Part shown: positions 13,901 through 46,286 of the stretch, in pieces
How positions within the stretch are numbered: the first letter of the stretch is position 1
How the letters are laid out: each line of letters starts with the position of its first letter
NCBI RefSeq assembly: GCF_010015445.1
Contig: NC_053120.1
Location: 14,617,597 to 14,681,596 of the forward strand
Reading direction: 5' to 3'
Length of the DNA: 64,000 nucleotides
Source: Perca fluviatilis
Taxonomy: Eukaryota > Chordata > Actinopteri > Perciformes > Percidae
Program-made: the position numbers and the translations under genes
The notes under the pieces: generated by a model
Databases searched by the model: none
What the model was told of the DNA's origin: nothing
What the model saw: only the letters and a program-made list of their open reading frames with translations

Positions 13901-16900
13901 TCCTTTACACTTTGTCTGTTATATTTGTAGAATAATCTGGACCGTTTTGCCATTTCAGCCATAACCACAAATTTTACAAATTTTTCATTATTTTTGACCA
14001 TTTTCTAAATTATAATACCTACCATAACATTTAAAAAAAAGATTTATACCATAATCAAACGAATGGAAAAAGCCTCTGGAGCAAAGGAAAATCAATATCA
14101 TTTTTGTTTTTTTTTACATATCAACAATGGATCTTTTCCGTGAACCATCACCTTATCGTGGTGGAGAGGTTTGTGTGTCTCTGTGAACCTGAGGGCTGTG
14201 TTGTCTGGAGCTTTGTGCTCCTGGTAGGGTCTCCCAAGGCAAAGTGGTCTCAGGTGAGGGGCCAGACAAAGAATGGTTCAAAAACCCCAATGGAAAAACA
14301 AGGTAGAAATCGAGTGACCCTGCCCGGAGGAAGCCCGGGGCCCCCGTCTGGAGCCAGGCCCAGACGGCGCGGGCTCCGCCGGGCGCAGCCTGGGGCCGGT
14401 TTGCCACGGAGCCCGGCCGGGCACAGCCCGAACAAGCGCGTGGCTCCACATCTCCAGCCCATGGGCCCACCACCTGTGGGAGGAACCGCTGGGGGTGCGT
14501 GCCGCGCCACGGGTGGCAGTGAAGGTCAGGGGCCTCGACGGACCAGACCCGGCAGCAGACGCTGGCTCTGGGGACGTGGAACGTCACCTCTCTGTGGGGA
14601 AGGAGCCGGAATTGGTGCGTGAGGTGGAGCGCTACCGGTTAGATCTGGTGGGGCTTACCTCTATGCACAGTCTCGGTTCTGGAACCGCACTCCCTGGATA
14701 GGGTTGGACTCTTTTTTCTTCCCGAAGTTGCTCAGGGGGTGCGGCGCTGGGCGGTTGTGGGGATACTAACAGGCCCCCGCCGAGCGCCGCTACGTTGGAG
14801 TTTACCCGGTGGACGAGGGTGCGCCTCCCTACGCCTGCGGGTTGTGGGGGAAAACTCTGACTGTTGTTTGTGCATATGCACCAAACAGGAGTTCGGAGTA
14901 TTCGGCCTTCTTAGCAGACCTTGAGTGGAGTCCTGCATGGGGCCGCAGTGGGGACTCCATTGTTCTGCTGGGGGACTTCAACGCACATGGGCAATGATGG
15001 AGACACCTGGAGAGGCGTGATTGGGAGGAACGGCCTCCCTGATCCAAACCAGAGTGGTTGTTTGTTGTTGGACTTCTGTGCAGTTATGGATTGTCTATAA
15101 CGAACACCATGTTCGAACATAGGGATGCTCATAAGTGTACCTGGTACCAGAGCACCCTAGGCGAAGGTCAATGATCGATTTTATAATCGTTTCATCTGAT
15201 CTGAGGCCGTATGTTTTGGACACTCTCGGGTGAAGAGAGGGCAGAGCTGTCAACCGATCACCATCTGGTGGTGAGTTGGGTCAGGGGTGGGGGAAGACTC
15301 TGGACAGACCTGGTAAGCCCAAACGTGTAGTGCGGGTAAATTGGGAACGTCTGGAGGAGGCCCTTGTCCAACGGACTTTCAACTCGCACCTCCGGGCGGA
15401 GCCTTTTCGTGCATCCCTGTGGAGGCTGGGGGCATTGAACCCGAAGGTACAATGTTCAAAGTTTCCATTGCTGAAGCTGCGGGCGAGCTGTGGTCTTAGG
15501 GTCTTAGGTGCCTCAAGGGCGGTAACCCGGAACACCGCGGGTGGACACCGGTGGTCAGGGAAGCCGTCCGACTGAAGAAGGAGTCTTTCCGGGATATGTT
15601 ATCCCAGAGGACTCCGGAGGCAGTTCCAGGGTACCGAAGGGCCCGGAGGGCTGCAGCCTCTGGCGCGAAAGACGCCAAAGCAGCGGGTGTGGGAGAAGTT
15701 TGGAGAAGACATGGAGAAGGACTTTCGGTTGGCACCAAAGTGCTTCTGGAAAACTGTTCGCCACCTCAGGAGGGGAAGGGGAACCATCCAAGCTGTACAG
15801 TAAGGATGGGACACTGTTGACCTCAACTGAGGAGGTAATAGGGCGGTGGAAGGAGCATTTTGAGGAACTCCTGAATCACGCTTAATACGCCCTCTATGTT
15901 AGAGGCAGAGCTGGAGGATGACTGGGGATTGTCGTCGATTTCCGGGCGGAAGTCACTGATGTAGTCAAACAACTCCACAGTGGCAAAGCCCCCGGGATTG
16001 ATGAGATCCGGTCCAGAAATGCTCAAGGCTCTGGGTGGGGAGGGGCTGTCCTGGTTGACACGTCTCTTCAACATTGCGTGGGAGTCTGGAACAGTGCCAA
16101 AGGAGTGGTAGAGGCCGGGTGGTGGTTCCCCTTTAAAAAAGGGGGACCAGAGGGTGTGTGCCAATTACAGGGATATCACACTTCTCAGCCTCCCTGGTAA
16201 AGTCTACTCCAAGGGTGCTGGAAAGGAGGGTTCGTTCGAGAGGCCAACCTCAGGTTGAGGAGGAACAACGCGGATTCCGTCCTGGTTGTGGAACACCGGA
16301 CCAGCTCTTCACTCTCGCAAGGATCCTGGAGGGGGCCTGGGAGTATGCCCAACCGGTCTACATGTGTTTTGTGGATTTGGAGAAGGCGTAGGACCGGGTC
16401 CCCTGGGAGATACTGTGGGAGGTGCTGCGGGAGTATGGGGTGAGGGTGTTCTTTACTCAGGGCCATCCAATCTCTGTACCACCAAAGTGAGAGCTGTGTC
16501 CGGGTTCTCGGCAGTAAGTCGGACTCGTTCCGGTGAGGGTTGGCCTCCGCCAGGGCTGCGTTTGTCACCAATCCTGTTTGTAATATTTATGGACAGGATA
16601 TCGGTGCGTAGTCGGGTGGGGAGGGGTTGCAGTTCTGTGGGCTGGGGATCTCATTGCTGCTTTTTGCAGATGATGTGGTCCTGATGGCATCATCGGCCTC
16701 GCGACCTTCAGCACTCACTGGATCGGTTCGCAGCCGTGTGAAGCGGTTGGGATGAGGATCAGCACCTCTAAATCGGAGGCATGGTTCTCAGCAGGAAACC
16801 GATGGAATGCCTTCTCCAGGTAGGGAATGAGTCCTTACCCAAGTGAAGGAGTTCAAGTACCTTGGGGTTTTGTTCGCAGTGAGGGGACAATGGAGCGGGA

Positions 16901-19115
16901 GATTGGTCGGAGAATCGGGTGAGCGGGTGCGGTATTACATTCCATCTATCGCACCGTTGTGACGAAAAGAGAGCTGAGCCAGAAGGCAAAGCTCTCGATC
17001 TACCGGTCAGTTTTTGTTCCTACCCTTACCTATGGTCATGAAGGCTGGGTCATGACCGAAAGAACGAGATCCAGGGTACAAGCGGCCGAAATGGGTTTCC
17101 TCAGGAGGGTGGCTGGCGTCTCCCTTAGAGATAGGGTGAGAAGCTCAGTCATCCGTGAGGAGCTCGGAGTAGAGCCGCTGCTCCTTTGCGTCGAAAGGAG
17201 CCAGTTGAGGTGGTTCGGGCATCTGGTAAGGATGCCCCCCGGGCCTCCCTAGGGAGGTGTTCCAGGCACGTCCAGCTGGGAGGAGGCCTCGGGGAAGACC
17301 CAGGACTAGGTGGAGGGATTATATCTCCAACCTGGCCTGGGAACGCCTCGGGATCCCCCAGTCGGAGCTGGTTAATGTTGCTCGGGAAAGGGAAGTTTGG
17401 GGTCCCCTGCTGGAGCTGCTCCCCCCGCGACCCAACACCGGATAAGCGGACGAAGATGGAGATGGAGATCAACAATGGATCACATAACTAGGTGTACTGT
17501 GAAACAGGTCATAGTGAAAACCCACAGAAAAGTACAACTTTACTCTGCAGCTTCCCTCAGCTCTATGGAGCATTTTAGCATCTGTTAGGTCATTTTTCTG
17601 GTTTTCTGGCCTGTTGTGGAGCAATCTCTCCATTCTCATCAATGTTGTGTCCAGAAGCAGCGGGCAGCTGTTTTCAGCTAACAAGCTGCGATAAACCCAA
17701 TGTACACTACTATACATGCTCAGCACCAAACAGCAGAAGGACAAAATTAGCAACTTAGCTGGTGAACATAGTGGAGCATTTAGTGCTAAAGAGCCATATA
17801 TTTCCCTGGAGACCAAAACTGAGCTAAAAAGAAAGAGATTAAATACCTGCGTCTGTTGGATGTGGAAATAGGCAAATGTTTGCAACAAGGTCGTCACAAC
17901 TTAAATGGCGATACTGTACTGTATGTCAGTGTTGTGTTTACAGCTTGTTTCAGCAGACACCAGTGGCGTTTTTCCATTACATGGTACCTGCTCGACTCTA
18001 CTCGCCTTTTTTGGTTTTCCATTACGAAAAAAAGTCCCTGGTACCTGCTAACAGGTACTTTTTTTAGTACCACCTCCGTCCAGGTTCCAAGCGAGCTGAG
18101 GCGATACCAAAAGGTCATGTGAAAACCTGCAGACTACTGATTGGTCAGTGAGAATCGTCAGTAATCACTGTGTCATCATTGCTAGAGACAGACGGGGGTG
18201 TCCTGAAACAAAACCGCCATTTTTAAATACCCAGCTGTGTTTTTTTTTGCTGCCTCCAGCTTCTTTTGAAACAAAATTTGTCTTCTGGCTGTGGCAACAG
18301 CCACATGCCGAGAGTGAAAAACAACACACCTTCGACGTTCTGTGTGTGTGTGTGTCGCGTTAGGTTACGGCAGTTTCCTGCGGCATCGCTACGACAACCA
18401 GCCACGCTCGCCTCAGGCATGAGCCGGTACTAAATCTGCTATGGAAAATGGAAGACGGGGCACAGCGGTCGAGTCGAGCCGAGTAGAGTAGAGTCAAGCA
18501 GGTACCATGTAATGGAAAAACGCCACAAGTGACCAAAAATTCGGTTATTGCAGGTTTAAGGTGTGCTTTGGTGTAAGACATTTGTATATAATGGGTTTAA
18601 ACATTGCAACTAGCTACAACCAGCTGAGTGTCAGGGACCGTGAATTAATCTCTTCAGTGAACTCAACAATGTAACATGGTTGTCCGCCTCTTAATTATAG
18701 GAGCTCTACTCAAACTGCGCACTAACTTACAGCTTGATTTTTCCATCTCCATTGGTACCAGGCCAGTGCTTTGTCACAAAATACACTGTTTTGTTGAATC
18801 CAAAAAAAATTGCTTTTAACTTTCTGTCAGATCCTCCTAATGGGCTTCCTGAAGGTCCTGGAAGACGGCAGTCACATGGTCATGATGGAGTGTCCCGAGG
18901 CTGTCAACACACTCCTGCATGAGTTCATCCTCTGGCAGCCAGCCACCCCTCCACCGCCGAAGAAAGAGTCCAAAACACGTCCAGAAACTGCCAAAGTCCA
19001 ATCTAACAACACCAAGGCAACATCTGACCCTTCCCAGGTCCGACCTGCAACTGCAAGGCAGACCTCATCAAACGGCAACACAGAAGAGAAACCAGACAGC
19101 AAGGCCAAGAAATGA
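10943..19115 (+). CDS. abhd8: Abhydrolase domain-containing protein 8, complete, 4 coding exons
   Basis: Alpha/beta-hydrolase-fold protein of the ABHD8 family. A lipid or thioester hydrolase role is inferred from the fold, and the substrate is not shown by sequence. Coding exons: 10943-11739, 12707-12877, 13477-13693 and 18831-19115 (1,470 nt, 489 aa, no frame break). The N-terminal region has the family block [16 protein letters not shown] (about 31-46) and [15 protein letters not shown] (about 72-86). A basic linker, [10 protein letters not shown], is at about 160-169. The hydrolase domain runs from about 180 to 430. Oxyanion loop: HGVGGS (194-199). Nucleophile elbow: GHSYG (Ser264). Acid: Asp382 in HGMHDKFVP. 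Base: His410 in DGSHMVM. The triad is therefore complete. The ATG follows the acceptor ctacag; longer upstream frame is intronic. At 489 aa it is longer than the human protein (about 439), through linker and C-terminal Lys/Thr/Pro-rich extensions. Intron 3 is enlarged to 5.1 kb by transposons. Confidence 0.97.
11740..12706 (+). other. ABHD8 intron 1 of the coding region
   Basis: AT-rich intron between GG|GTAAAA and ctcctag|TGTG. It interrupts the Gly codon of GHSYG, the nucleophile motif. Nothing else is recognised. Confidence 0.7.
12878..13476 (+). other. ABHD8 intron 2 of the coding region
   Basis: Intron with donor GTAAGA and acceptor ccctacag, containing a 13-base T run at about 13,417. 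No repeat family is recognised. Confidence 0.7.
14120..14133 (+). repeat. Left target-site duplication of the intronic LINE
   Basis: ATCAACAATGGATC, repeated exactly at 17468-17481. Confidence 0.85.
14134..17467 (+). mobile_element. RTE-like non-LTR retrotransposon, degenerate
   Basis: A 3.3-kb GC-rich island in an AT-rich intron, in the same orientation as ABHD8. It encodes, in several broken frames, an apurinic-type endonuclease start (TWNVTSL, about 14570), a reverse transcriptase ([20 protein letters not shown] at about 16270, MCFVDLEKA then a stop at about 16390, and [11 protein letters not shown] with the catalytic FADD box at 16663-16674), and the typical C-terminal stretch [12 protein letters not shown] ... 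[11 protein letters not shown] ... WERLGIPQ (about 17205-17360). The 3' end carries short GATGGA-type units. Stops and frameshifts (for example near 16390 and 17245) make it inactive. The RTE/RTEX clade is my assignment from these motifs and the 3' end; a Repbase comparison would settle it. Confidence 0.88.
17468..17481 (+). repeat. Right target-site duplication of the intronic LINE
   Basis: Exact copy of the 14 bases at 14120-14133. Confidence 0.85.
17963..18526. mobile_element. Palindromic non-autonomous DNA transposon (MITE)
   Basis: The left end (from GTGGCGTTTTTCCATTACAT) and the reverse complement of the right end match for about 40 bases, including the GGTACCTGC core and CGACTCTACTCG-type repeats. 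Length is about 564 bp. No open frame resembles a transposase. I could not see a clear target duplication, so the superfamily is left open. Confidence 0.75.
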
Positions 19116-21560
19116 GTGAAGATTAAAGCTGAAGCTTCCTTTGGTTTTTACACGATATCATGGCTGGCCATGCACTTTGTGGGTCTTGATTATCTGAGCT
19201 GGTTTTAACTAGTGAACCTGACGCTGAGCCAAACGAGCCAGTTTATCTGAAATGGTCCAGCTAAAGGTTGGACAGGTGAAGATGTGACACAATGCAGGGA
19301 AGTTAAGTTTGATTCCAGTTATGTCAGCTGCTGAGCTGAAAGACAGAGGAAGAAGGAGCTCCACCAGTGGACACTGGAGGTCCATTCCTCAGCTTCCACG
19401 CCTCAACATACAGCAGGGAAGATGTAGCTGTGCCTTGAAGTGGAGAGTGGGGATGCCAGGACAGCGAAAAAAAAAAAAAAAAAAAAAAAAAAAAGCCCGG
19501 GGGAAAAAAAAAAAAAAATTAACAATTGTTTAGTGGCAACATGATAAAATTTCGACTTTTGAAAAAAAAAACCCCCCCCCCCAAAAACACAATTCCCCCT
19601 TCTTTTTTTCCCCCCCGATTTTTTAAAAACACCCCCCCCCAAATATGTAACAGGTGCGTTGAAAAAAAGGAGAAAGGTGCATTAAAAAGGAGGGGGGGGG
19701 GGTTCTCATTGTTTACCAAAATGTGGAGAATAAAAGCTAAACGAATGGTTTGTTTGAAACATGCTCCTGGTAGACTACCTATTACGCTGCCCTACGTAAA
19801 GCAGCAACAAAGACTTATGGAAACTAGCTGGATGATAAATTAGCCAAATGTATTTGTCTACTTGAGGTTTAATGACAAATCTTGACACGCTGAGCTGGCT
19901 GCTAAATGTCTTTCTGTGTGTCGGGCGATGTTTTGTGTCTCAGTTCTCCAATTGCACATATTCATACATGTCAAAATGGCACTGAAAACAAACGGGAAGA
20001 CATTTCTAAGAGGGGAACCAGAATATATGTTTGCACAATGCATTAGAAGAAGCCTCACCTACGACTCACCTTAGTTATGAGCTGCTTCTGGTATTTAACA
20101 GAAAAAGGTGTTTTGTGAGTGACTGAGCTGTGACTTGTGAAGCTGAACAAGCGAAGAATGATCAAGTACTGATAAAGACAGAAGTGAAAGTATATTTGCT
20201 GCTTCCTAGAATTCAGGGAAGTGTGTGTTCAGTGAAGTGTGTCCTGTTTAATGTAGCAAAAGTTGACGATCAGCAATGAATCATATAAACAGAATGGGCC
20301 AAAGACTTTGCACAAATCACTTGTATGAAATGTTAAATCAATAATAGGAAGGCTTTAATTGAGATGCATCAGGGAAGTGCAAAAACCACTACAGTGTGTT
20401 TGATGCCATTTCAAAATATCCAACTATTATTAATCATTACTGCAGCATTTTAAATAATTGAAATCATTACTATGACAATAAGTGACTAAAAGTTACTGAC
20501 ATACTATGTCATCATATTAGAAAGCACTTGTTTGAATCGTTCTACTATTTCCTGCAAAATTCCATCGTGTATGCAGCTGTTTAATATATTGTAATTATTT
20601 CGAATTTTTTTTTCTTCGTTTTTTAGGATAGACAGACTGTCTGTGCTAGAATACTTGAATGAATGAATTATTGTTAATACATATCAGGCATTATTTCCTA
20701 CCAAAACTATGCTATTCTGCAGTGTTGTTTTTACCATGACAAGTAAAGTTAAGCTCTAATATGATAGCATTATATTAGTATAAAACTGTAATTTGACACA
20801 TCTTTGACACAAGTATTGTTGATGTCCGCATTGACTGAATCAATTCATCACAACACTGTGTCTATTTAACATCTGTGCTGTAACTCCACAGGCAGACAGC
20901 CGGCATAAGGAAGCTATTACATCCTGTAACATCCTGTAATAATTTGAGTCTGTTATAACATAAGCCGACATTTTCTCAGTGCTGCATGTGTTGAGGTATT
21001 TATAACGTTCACAAACCTCTGAGCCTCTTCCATCGAATCAGAGGTGTGAAGAAGCACAGGTTTTCTCTTTGATTCAACAGAATTTGATAATTTTTATAAA
21101 TAGATTATTTTTATACAATGTATTTTTTTTTATTTGTGAGGGTTATTTAGATATTTAAAAAAAATTGTAGCAGGGAATTCACTGAATCAGTTGAAGATAC
21201 AGCTCTGATCAGAGAATCAGAGAAATGTGACAGATTTGTATCAAAGAACTCAAGCTCACAAAAGCTCATCATTTCCATGTGGTGGATGGATTGTATATAT
21301 GATTGTCCTGAATTTTAGGAATCTGTTCATGTTGTATTTTGTGTGTCTTACATTTTGTAACTGATTGCCTTTGACAAGTATTACACAAACAGCTGATTTG
21401 AAATGTTATCAAAGTAAATTATAATTAACTGTTTGTCCTCCACAGTCTTTTATATCATATTTTATAATATTTAAATTTTACTTGTATAACCTTTCAGTGA
21501 CTTTTGTGCCCTTTTTGTTTGAACCTTTTCTAGGGTGGGTTTGGGGACCATTTCTTTCTT
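19116..21560. other. ABHD8 3' UTR and convergent intergenic region
   Basis: Non-coding sequence after the ABHD8 stop (TGA 19113-19115). A plus-strand AATAAA at about 19729-19734, 600 bp past the stop, is a candidate polyadenylation signal, but it lies just beyond a suspicious homopolymer block. The rest is AT-rich with no recognisable gene. ABHD8 and PTPRC are tail-to-tail here. Confidence 0.4.
19467..19702. repeat. Cluster of A, C, T and G homopolymer runs
   Basis: A26-type and A15-type runs, then A9-C12, several C8-C10 runs, T7 and a G11 run within 240 bp. The sequence between runs is low in complexity. This is unlike the neighbouring 3' UTR and suggests a poor consensus as much as biology. 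Confidence 0.8.
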
Positions 21561-21770
21561 TCTTTTTTTTTTTTTTTTTTTTTTTTAAGAACACCTGGTT
21601 ACCAGTTAAACCACAGTCTATTAAGCAGTTGAAGTTGAGTCCATTGTTCAAAGGCACTCCATTGGTGGATGTTTGGAAGTCTAATGTAATTGGGTGCTCA
21701 AATGGAATCAAACTGGCAACCTTCGGTCAGAAGCCCGCCTTTATTTTAACTTTAGGGCACTGTTTTCTTA
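21561..21770 (-). mobile_element. tRNA-derived SINE
   Basis: Read on the minus strand, a head with the B-box-like GTTTGATTCC (21713-21704; consensus GTTCGAATCC) is followed by a unique body of about 120 bp and an A-rich tail (the plus-strand T run at about 21563-21586). The A box is eroded. It lies in the PTPRC 3' flank in the sense orientation. The family was not named. Confidence 0.5.
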
Positions 21771-22610
21771 CCAGTCACATCTTTTAATGAGCACAAGTGT
21801 TTGTTTTTTCCAACAGAGCCCAGCCCACATGAAACCAGTGAGAAGAGCACTGACATCCCTCATGTGAACCAATCAAAACTGTCACTGTGATTGTGACTAC
21901 TAACTTTGGCAGAAAGTGTTCATGTAGTAACCCATCGCTGAAAGTAAGAAGCATAATGCATAAGCAGAATGCATAAATGGGTTTTTGGGGGCCTGTAAAA
22001 TATGTTACGGACTTGGTAAATCCAGCTAATATAGTTCATCCATGAAAAAAACAACAACTTTCAAATGACAATGTTAATGAGCAAATACTCATACTACATA
22101 AATAAGAGTCTCGTTGTAAGTCTCTTTTAATGAAATGACACAGTGTCACATAAAAATTTTTGAATTTAACAACAAATAGCCAGATTTTTATATATATATA
22201 TATGTGTGTGTGTTAACATTCGATAGCATCCACTTATTTAGGGAGAATAAAAATGCAAAAACTAACTCAAACTCAACATGCATTTATAGAGCGATATAAA
22301 ACAACTATTTTAAATGTAGTTCTGAGATGTCTCTTACCAAGGCCCCTAGTTTGACAACAGCATTTCTAGTAAACTTTGCTCACAGAACTTAATATTTGCA
22401 CCCTTTTCTATTAAAATATTTATAACTTAATTTAAATCATATTTTTGGACATTGACATTAAAATATTTGATCAAATTCTTTAACAAATCTCAACCAAAAC
22501 AACACTGTCTTAACAATGTTCATACATTCATAAAGTAATTAAAAGAAAGCATTCAGCTGAAGCGCTTATTCCCAAATGTAAAAGGCACAGCTGTCCAGCT
22601 GCCAGCCCTC
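21771..22610 (-). other. PTPRC 3' UTR / flank
   Basis: AT-rich sequence beyond the PTPRC TGA (22613-22611). It includes a short (AT)n(GT)n run at about 22190-22212. No polyadenylation signal can be chosen with confidence; a minus-strand AATAAA lies at 21745-21740, inside the SINE. Confidence 0.4.
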
Positions 22611-43017
<20,407 letters not shown>

Positions 43018-45895
43018 ATCCAGGAGTTAGGGTGTGTACGGCCACACACCATACAGTATAGTCCTAGTGGGGACCAACAGGCAGATATTCACACGGAAAA
43101 CCGAAGCTAAACTTAATTCTAAGAGAGAAATAAGGTTTTTAAAAAACACGTTATTTTAAACTACATATGTTTTCTGTCTTATCAGTGGACGCAGCTTCCT
43201 GGTCTTGTTCCCCAAACCCTAACTCTCGCCTCTGGTTTCAAGTCAAGCAAGTCAAAGTGATGTCACAAGCCTGCCTTTACCTTAACACTTGGTGACAGGA
43301 AGCTTCATTTCAGCTACGCCACCAAGAACAGGAAGTCTTCTCTCATCTAATCTTCACTTGCTTTTGCTGTGAAGTGTTTAAACCCTCTGACTTATGAAAC
43401 TGAAGAGTGTTTAGCTTATGTGTGAAGTTTTTGTGTGTGAGTTTTGACATATTAGGCTTTTAGATACATGCTTAATACATGGCTGTTATCAAATTCACAG
43501 TTTAACTCCATATCAACAGACAGAGAAATGAAAGAAAATGGTGATGTTAACACACACTGAGGCTTCCAGGTGTCTTTTGTCTAGTTGGCTTCTGTTAGGC
43601 TGTACGAAATCAGACTCGATGAGAACATTTTACATCTGAGACACGAGACATACACTAGTGAAACTTCTCCGAGCTCCTCTTCTTTCTCGCTGACTCCTCC
43701 CTGCTCTAAAGCTTACAGGCCTTGAGTCGCTCGGCCATGTAATCAAAGACTCACAAGGAGCTAGCACTGCAATGTGCAAGAAAAAGTCTTTCCTTTTTTA
43801 AACTTTGCTCTCCGTTTTTTTCCCCCTTGCTCAGTCTAAAGACAGAAATCATGTGGCCATTGGCTCCAGAAGTGAATTTCTTCATTTCTGCTGTTCCTTC
43901 TGTGTGAAATACATTTATAAGGGATGTTAGATCTCTTCAAAGTCATTGATTGTGCACACTGTTTGATCATCATGCTGTGCCTTGGAGCCCAAAATGCTTT
44001 ACTTCTGTTTACATACACAAGAAAATAGGGGATAAAAGAGGAAGGAGAGGAGTAGAGAAACTCCCCAGGGAGCGAGACTCACACACTGGGTGGTGAGCTG
44101 ATGTGAATCTGGATGAAACACAGTCAGCTATTTCACACAGTTATATAAAAATAATACATGCAACTAAGCAGCCATTTTTTAGTGTAGACAGTTAGACACT
44201 GAGCTGGTAGAGGCTTTTACTTAAACATATAGTGGATGAAGCCTTAAGTCTATATGGCGTGGCGAGAATGATATGAATATCTATATACACATTAATCCCG
44301 TCAAACATTTGAATAATATTTGTGTTTATTTTGAAGAGATTAAGTGTTTGCACAATGGCTGCTTTCATTTTAAGTCATAGTATTTTTCTGTGGAAATAAG
44401 TTTGAACCTGAAACCCAATAGGAACGTCTTGCGTTTCCGACAAAGAGCTCACATTTATAGTATTAAGATCTAAATATGGATTTCCTCTTAGACCAGTGAA
44501 ACACATGATATTTGGTTATTTTCCACTTGTGAGAGTATAGATTCTTGTAATCAGGAAGTGGCTCTTGAGCAAGCATCATCAAGTAAAAAGTCCAAATTAA
44601 ACTTTATTCACAGTTCTTTTATTTTTTTATGTGTGTGAGTCCTTAAATGCAGACAAGTCACACACCATGTACTGTCTTTTAATTCTGTCAAATTGCCAGA
44701 TCTGGAAATATCGTAATATTAGATCCGCAAGATGCTTCGTTAATGCAAAAACTTATGACATATGTATATCAACGTAGTCTTAACCCCGAGAACCACACCT
44801 TGACATTTAGCCAACAGTGGAGCACCAATCATATTTTCCGTAAAGCAGATAAATCCACCAAACTACTACTAAAAACTACTTACTGTTTACTGTAAGGATG
44901 GACAGTTTAATCAGAAACGGAGAATAAATTGCTGCATTATTGCATCTTTGGCTGCTTCTTGTACAGTATGATGCAGCACAATTCAAATTCTTCTAAATCC
45001 AATTATATTAGTTTTAAATATCTTTTGAGGCTGTGAAACCATGACTTCCTTAAGAAAAACTATTCTGTATAAATTACTATGTCCCTCAGGTAGAGTGTCA
45101 ATATCTTTTTTAAAATTTGATTATATACTGTAAGTATATATAATATTATTTATATTTTAAAGACATATACATATTTTGTACTTCAATTCAAAACATAAGA
45201 TAATACATATAGAAACCTTATGTTCAAACTATGACCTGCTGGCTTCATAAGAAAAACTTAAATGTTATGTCAAAAATAAAATGATTTACATAAGTTTTAC
45301 TACTGTAAAAAGAGGAATAAGAAGCCAATTGCCTGCCAGGACCTGCTGTTGACCAATCACTGACATGGTTCATTATTGACAAACAGGGCAACATGGTTGT
45401 TTTTTTTCCATAAGGGTTAGTCAAGGCCTCAGGTCTTTTTTCTTTCATACATTTCATTACAATCAGGCCAGAATTTGCATGCAGCAAATATAATCTAATC
45501 AGGTTGCTATGAAAGTTTGCATAGCAAATTAATGTCTCTGTCACTTTTGAATTGTAGTTTTGTTTTTTTGTTTTTTGGGATGGCAATGTTGGCCAGTCAG
45601 TCCACCCCTTCCTGACTGAAACATCTCAACATCTGAAGTGCCTTTAAATTGTGAGGATACTGACTATGGTGATCCTCAGACTTTTTATCCACCACTACCA
45701 TCAGGTCCATCAATGTATGACCAAAACCTGCAAAACTTCTAACATTCCCATCAGTCTTAGCTGTACTTTGTGTTTAGTGCTAATAAGCAGATGTTAGCAT
45801 TAGGGTTAGCATTGCATGTTGACATTATCATTTAGCTACTGTACTGTACATTATGTTATACTATATCATTACATTTCACCTTATATTATTATTTC
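43018..45895. other. PTPRC upstream region, no gene recognised
   Basis: Expected to hold the PTPRC promoter and any 5' non-coding exon. ETS/PU.1-type cores (for example ACAGGAAGT near 43,330) occur, which fits a leukocyte gene, but such motifs are common by chance. From about 44,100 to 45,895 the sequence is AT-rich and featureless. Confidence 0.35.
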
Positions 45896-45899
45896 TCTG

Positions 45900-45956
45900 T
45901 ATCTGAATTTCCCCTCTTGGGATTAATAAAGGTTTATCTCAACTTATCTTGTGTCA
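45900..45956 (+). mobile_element. LINE 3'-tail remnant
   Basis: GAATTTCCCCTCTTGGGATT followed by AATAAAGGTTTATCT: the plus-strand form of the hairpin tail seen in inverse at 26,940 and 41,010. Confidence 0.5.
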
Positions 45957-46223
45957 GTAGCACAAGTGCCCATCTGCCACTGCTGGGTGCCCCAGCACTT
46001 TTCTGTTTGCATGCCACTAAGTTTGTATTTTTACTCACTAGAAAGTGTTTTCCCCAGGAAACTGATTATTACAGTAATCACATATCTTCTATCATGATTA
46101 TACCTATGAGCTAATAACTGAAAACCTCCTACTACACTTTCATCAGTCATTATTCTCATGTGAAGTGCCAGGATTGGAAGTTTCCTTCAACAAAGTCATA
46201 GGACCATAGTCTGACAGTGTGTT

Positions 46224-46224
46224 T

Positions 46225-46286
<62 letters not shown>
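46224..46286. repeat. (GT)n microsatellite
   Basis: Imperfect GT repeat with GTAT and GAGT interruptions. Sequence between here and 47,930 has no recognisable gene. Confidence 0.9.

Larger units (their letters stand above)
13694..18830 (+). other. ABHD8 intron 3, transposon-rich
   Basis: 5,137-bp intron between GAG|GTGAGT and tttctgtcag|ATC. It contains an RTE-like LINE (14134-17467) and a palindromic MITE (about 17963-18526), which together make up about three quarters of the intron. Remaining stretches (13694-14119, 17482-17960, 18530-18830) are AT-rich and featureless. Confidence 0.8.

Noticed and set aside
14104..17588. Many open frames of 60-170 codons on both strands
   Set aside because: They are broken pieces and antisense shadows of the RTE-like LINE, not host genes.
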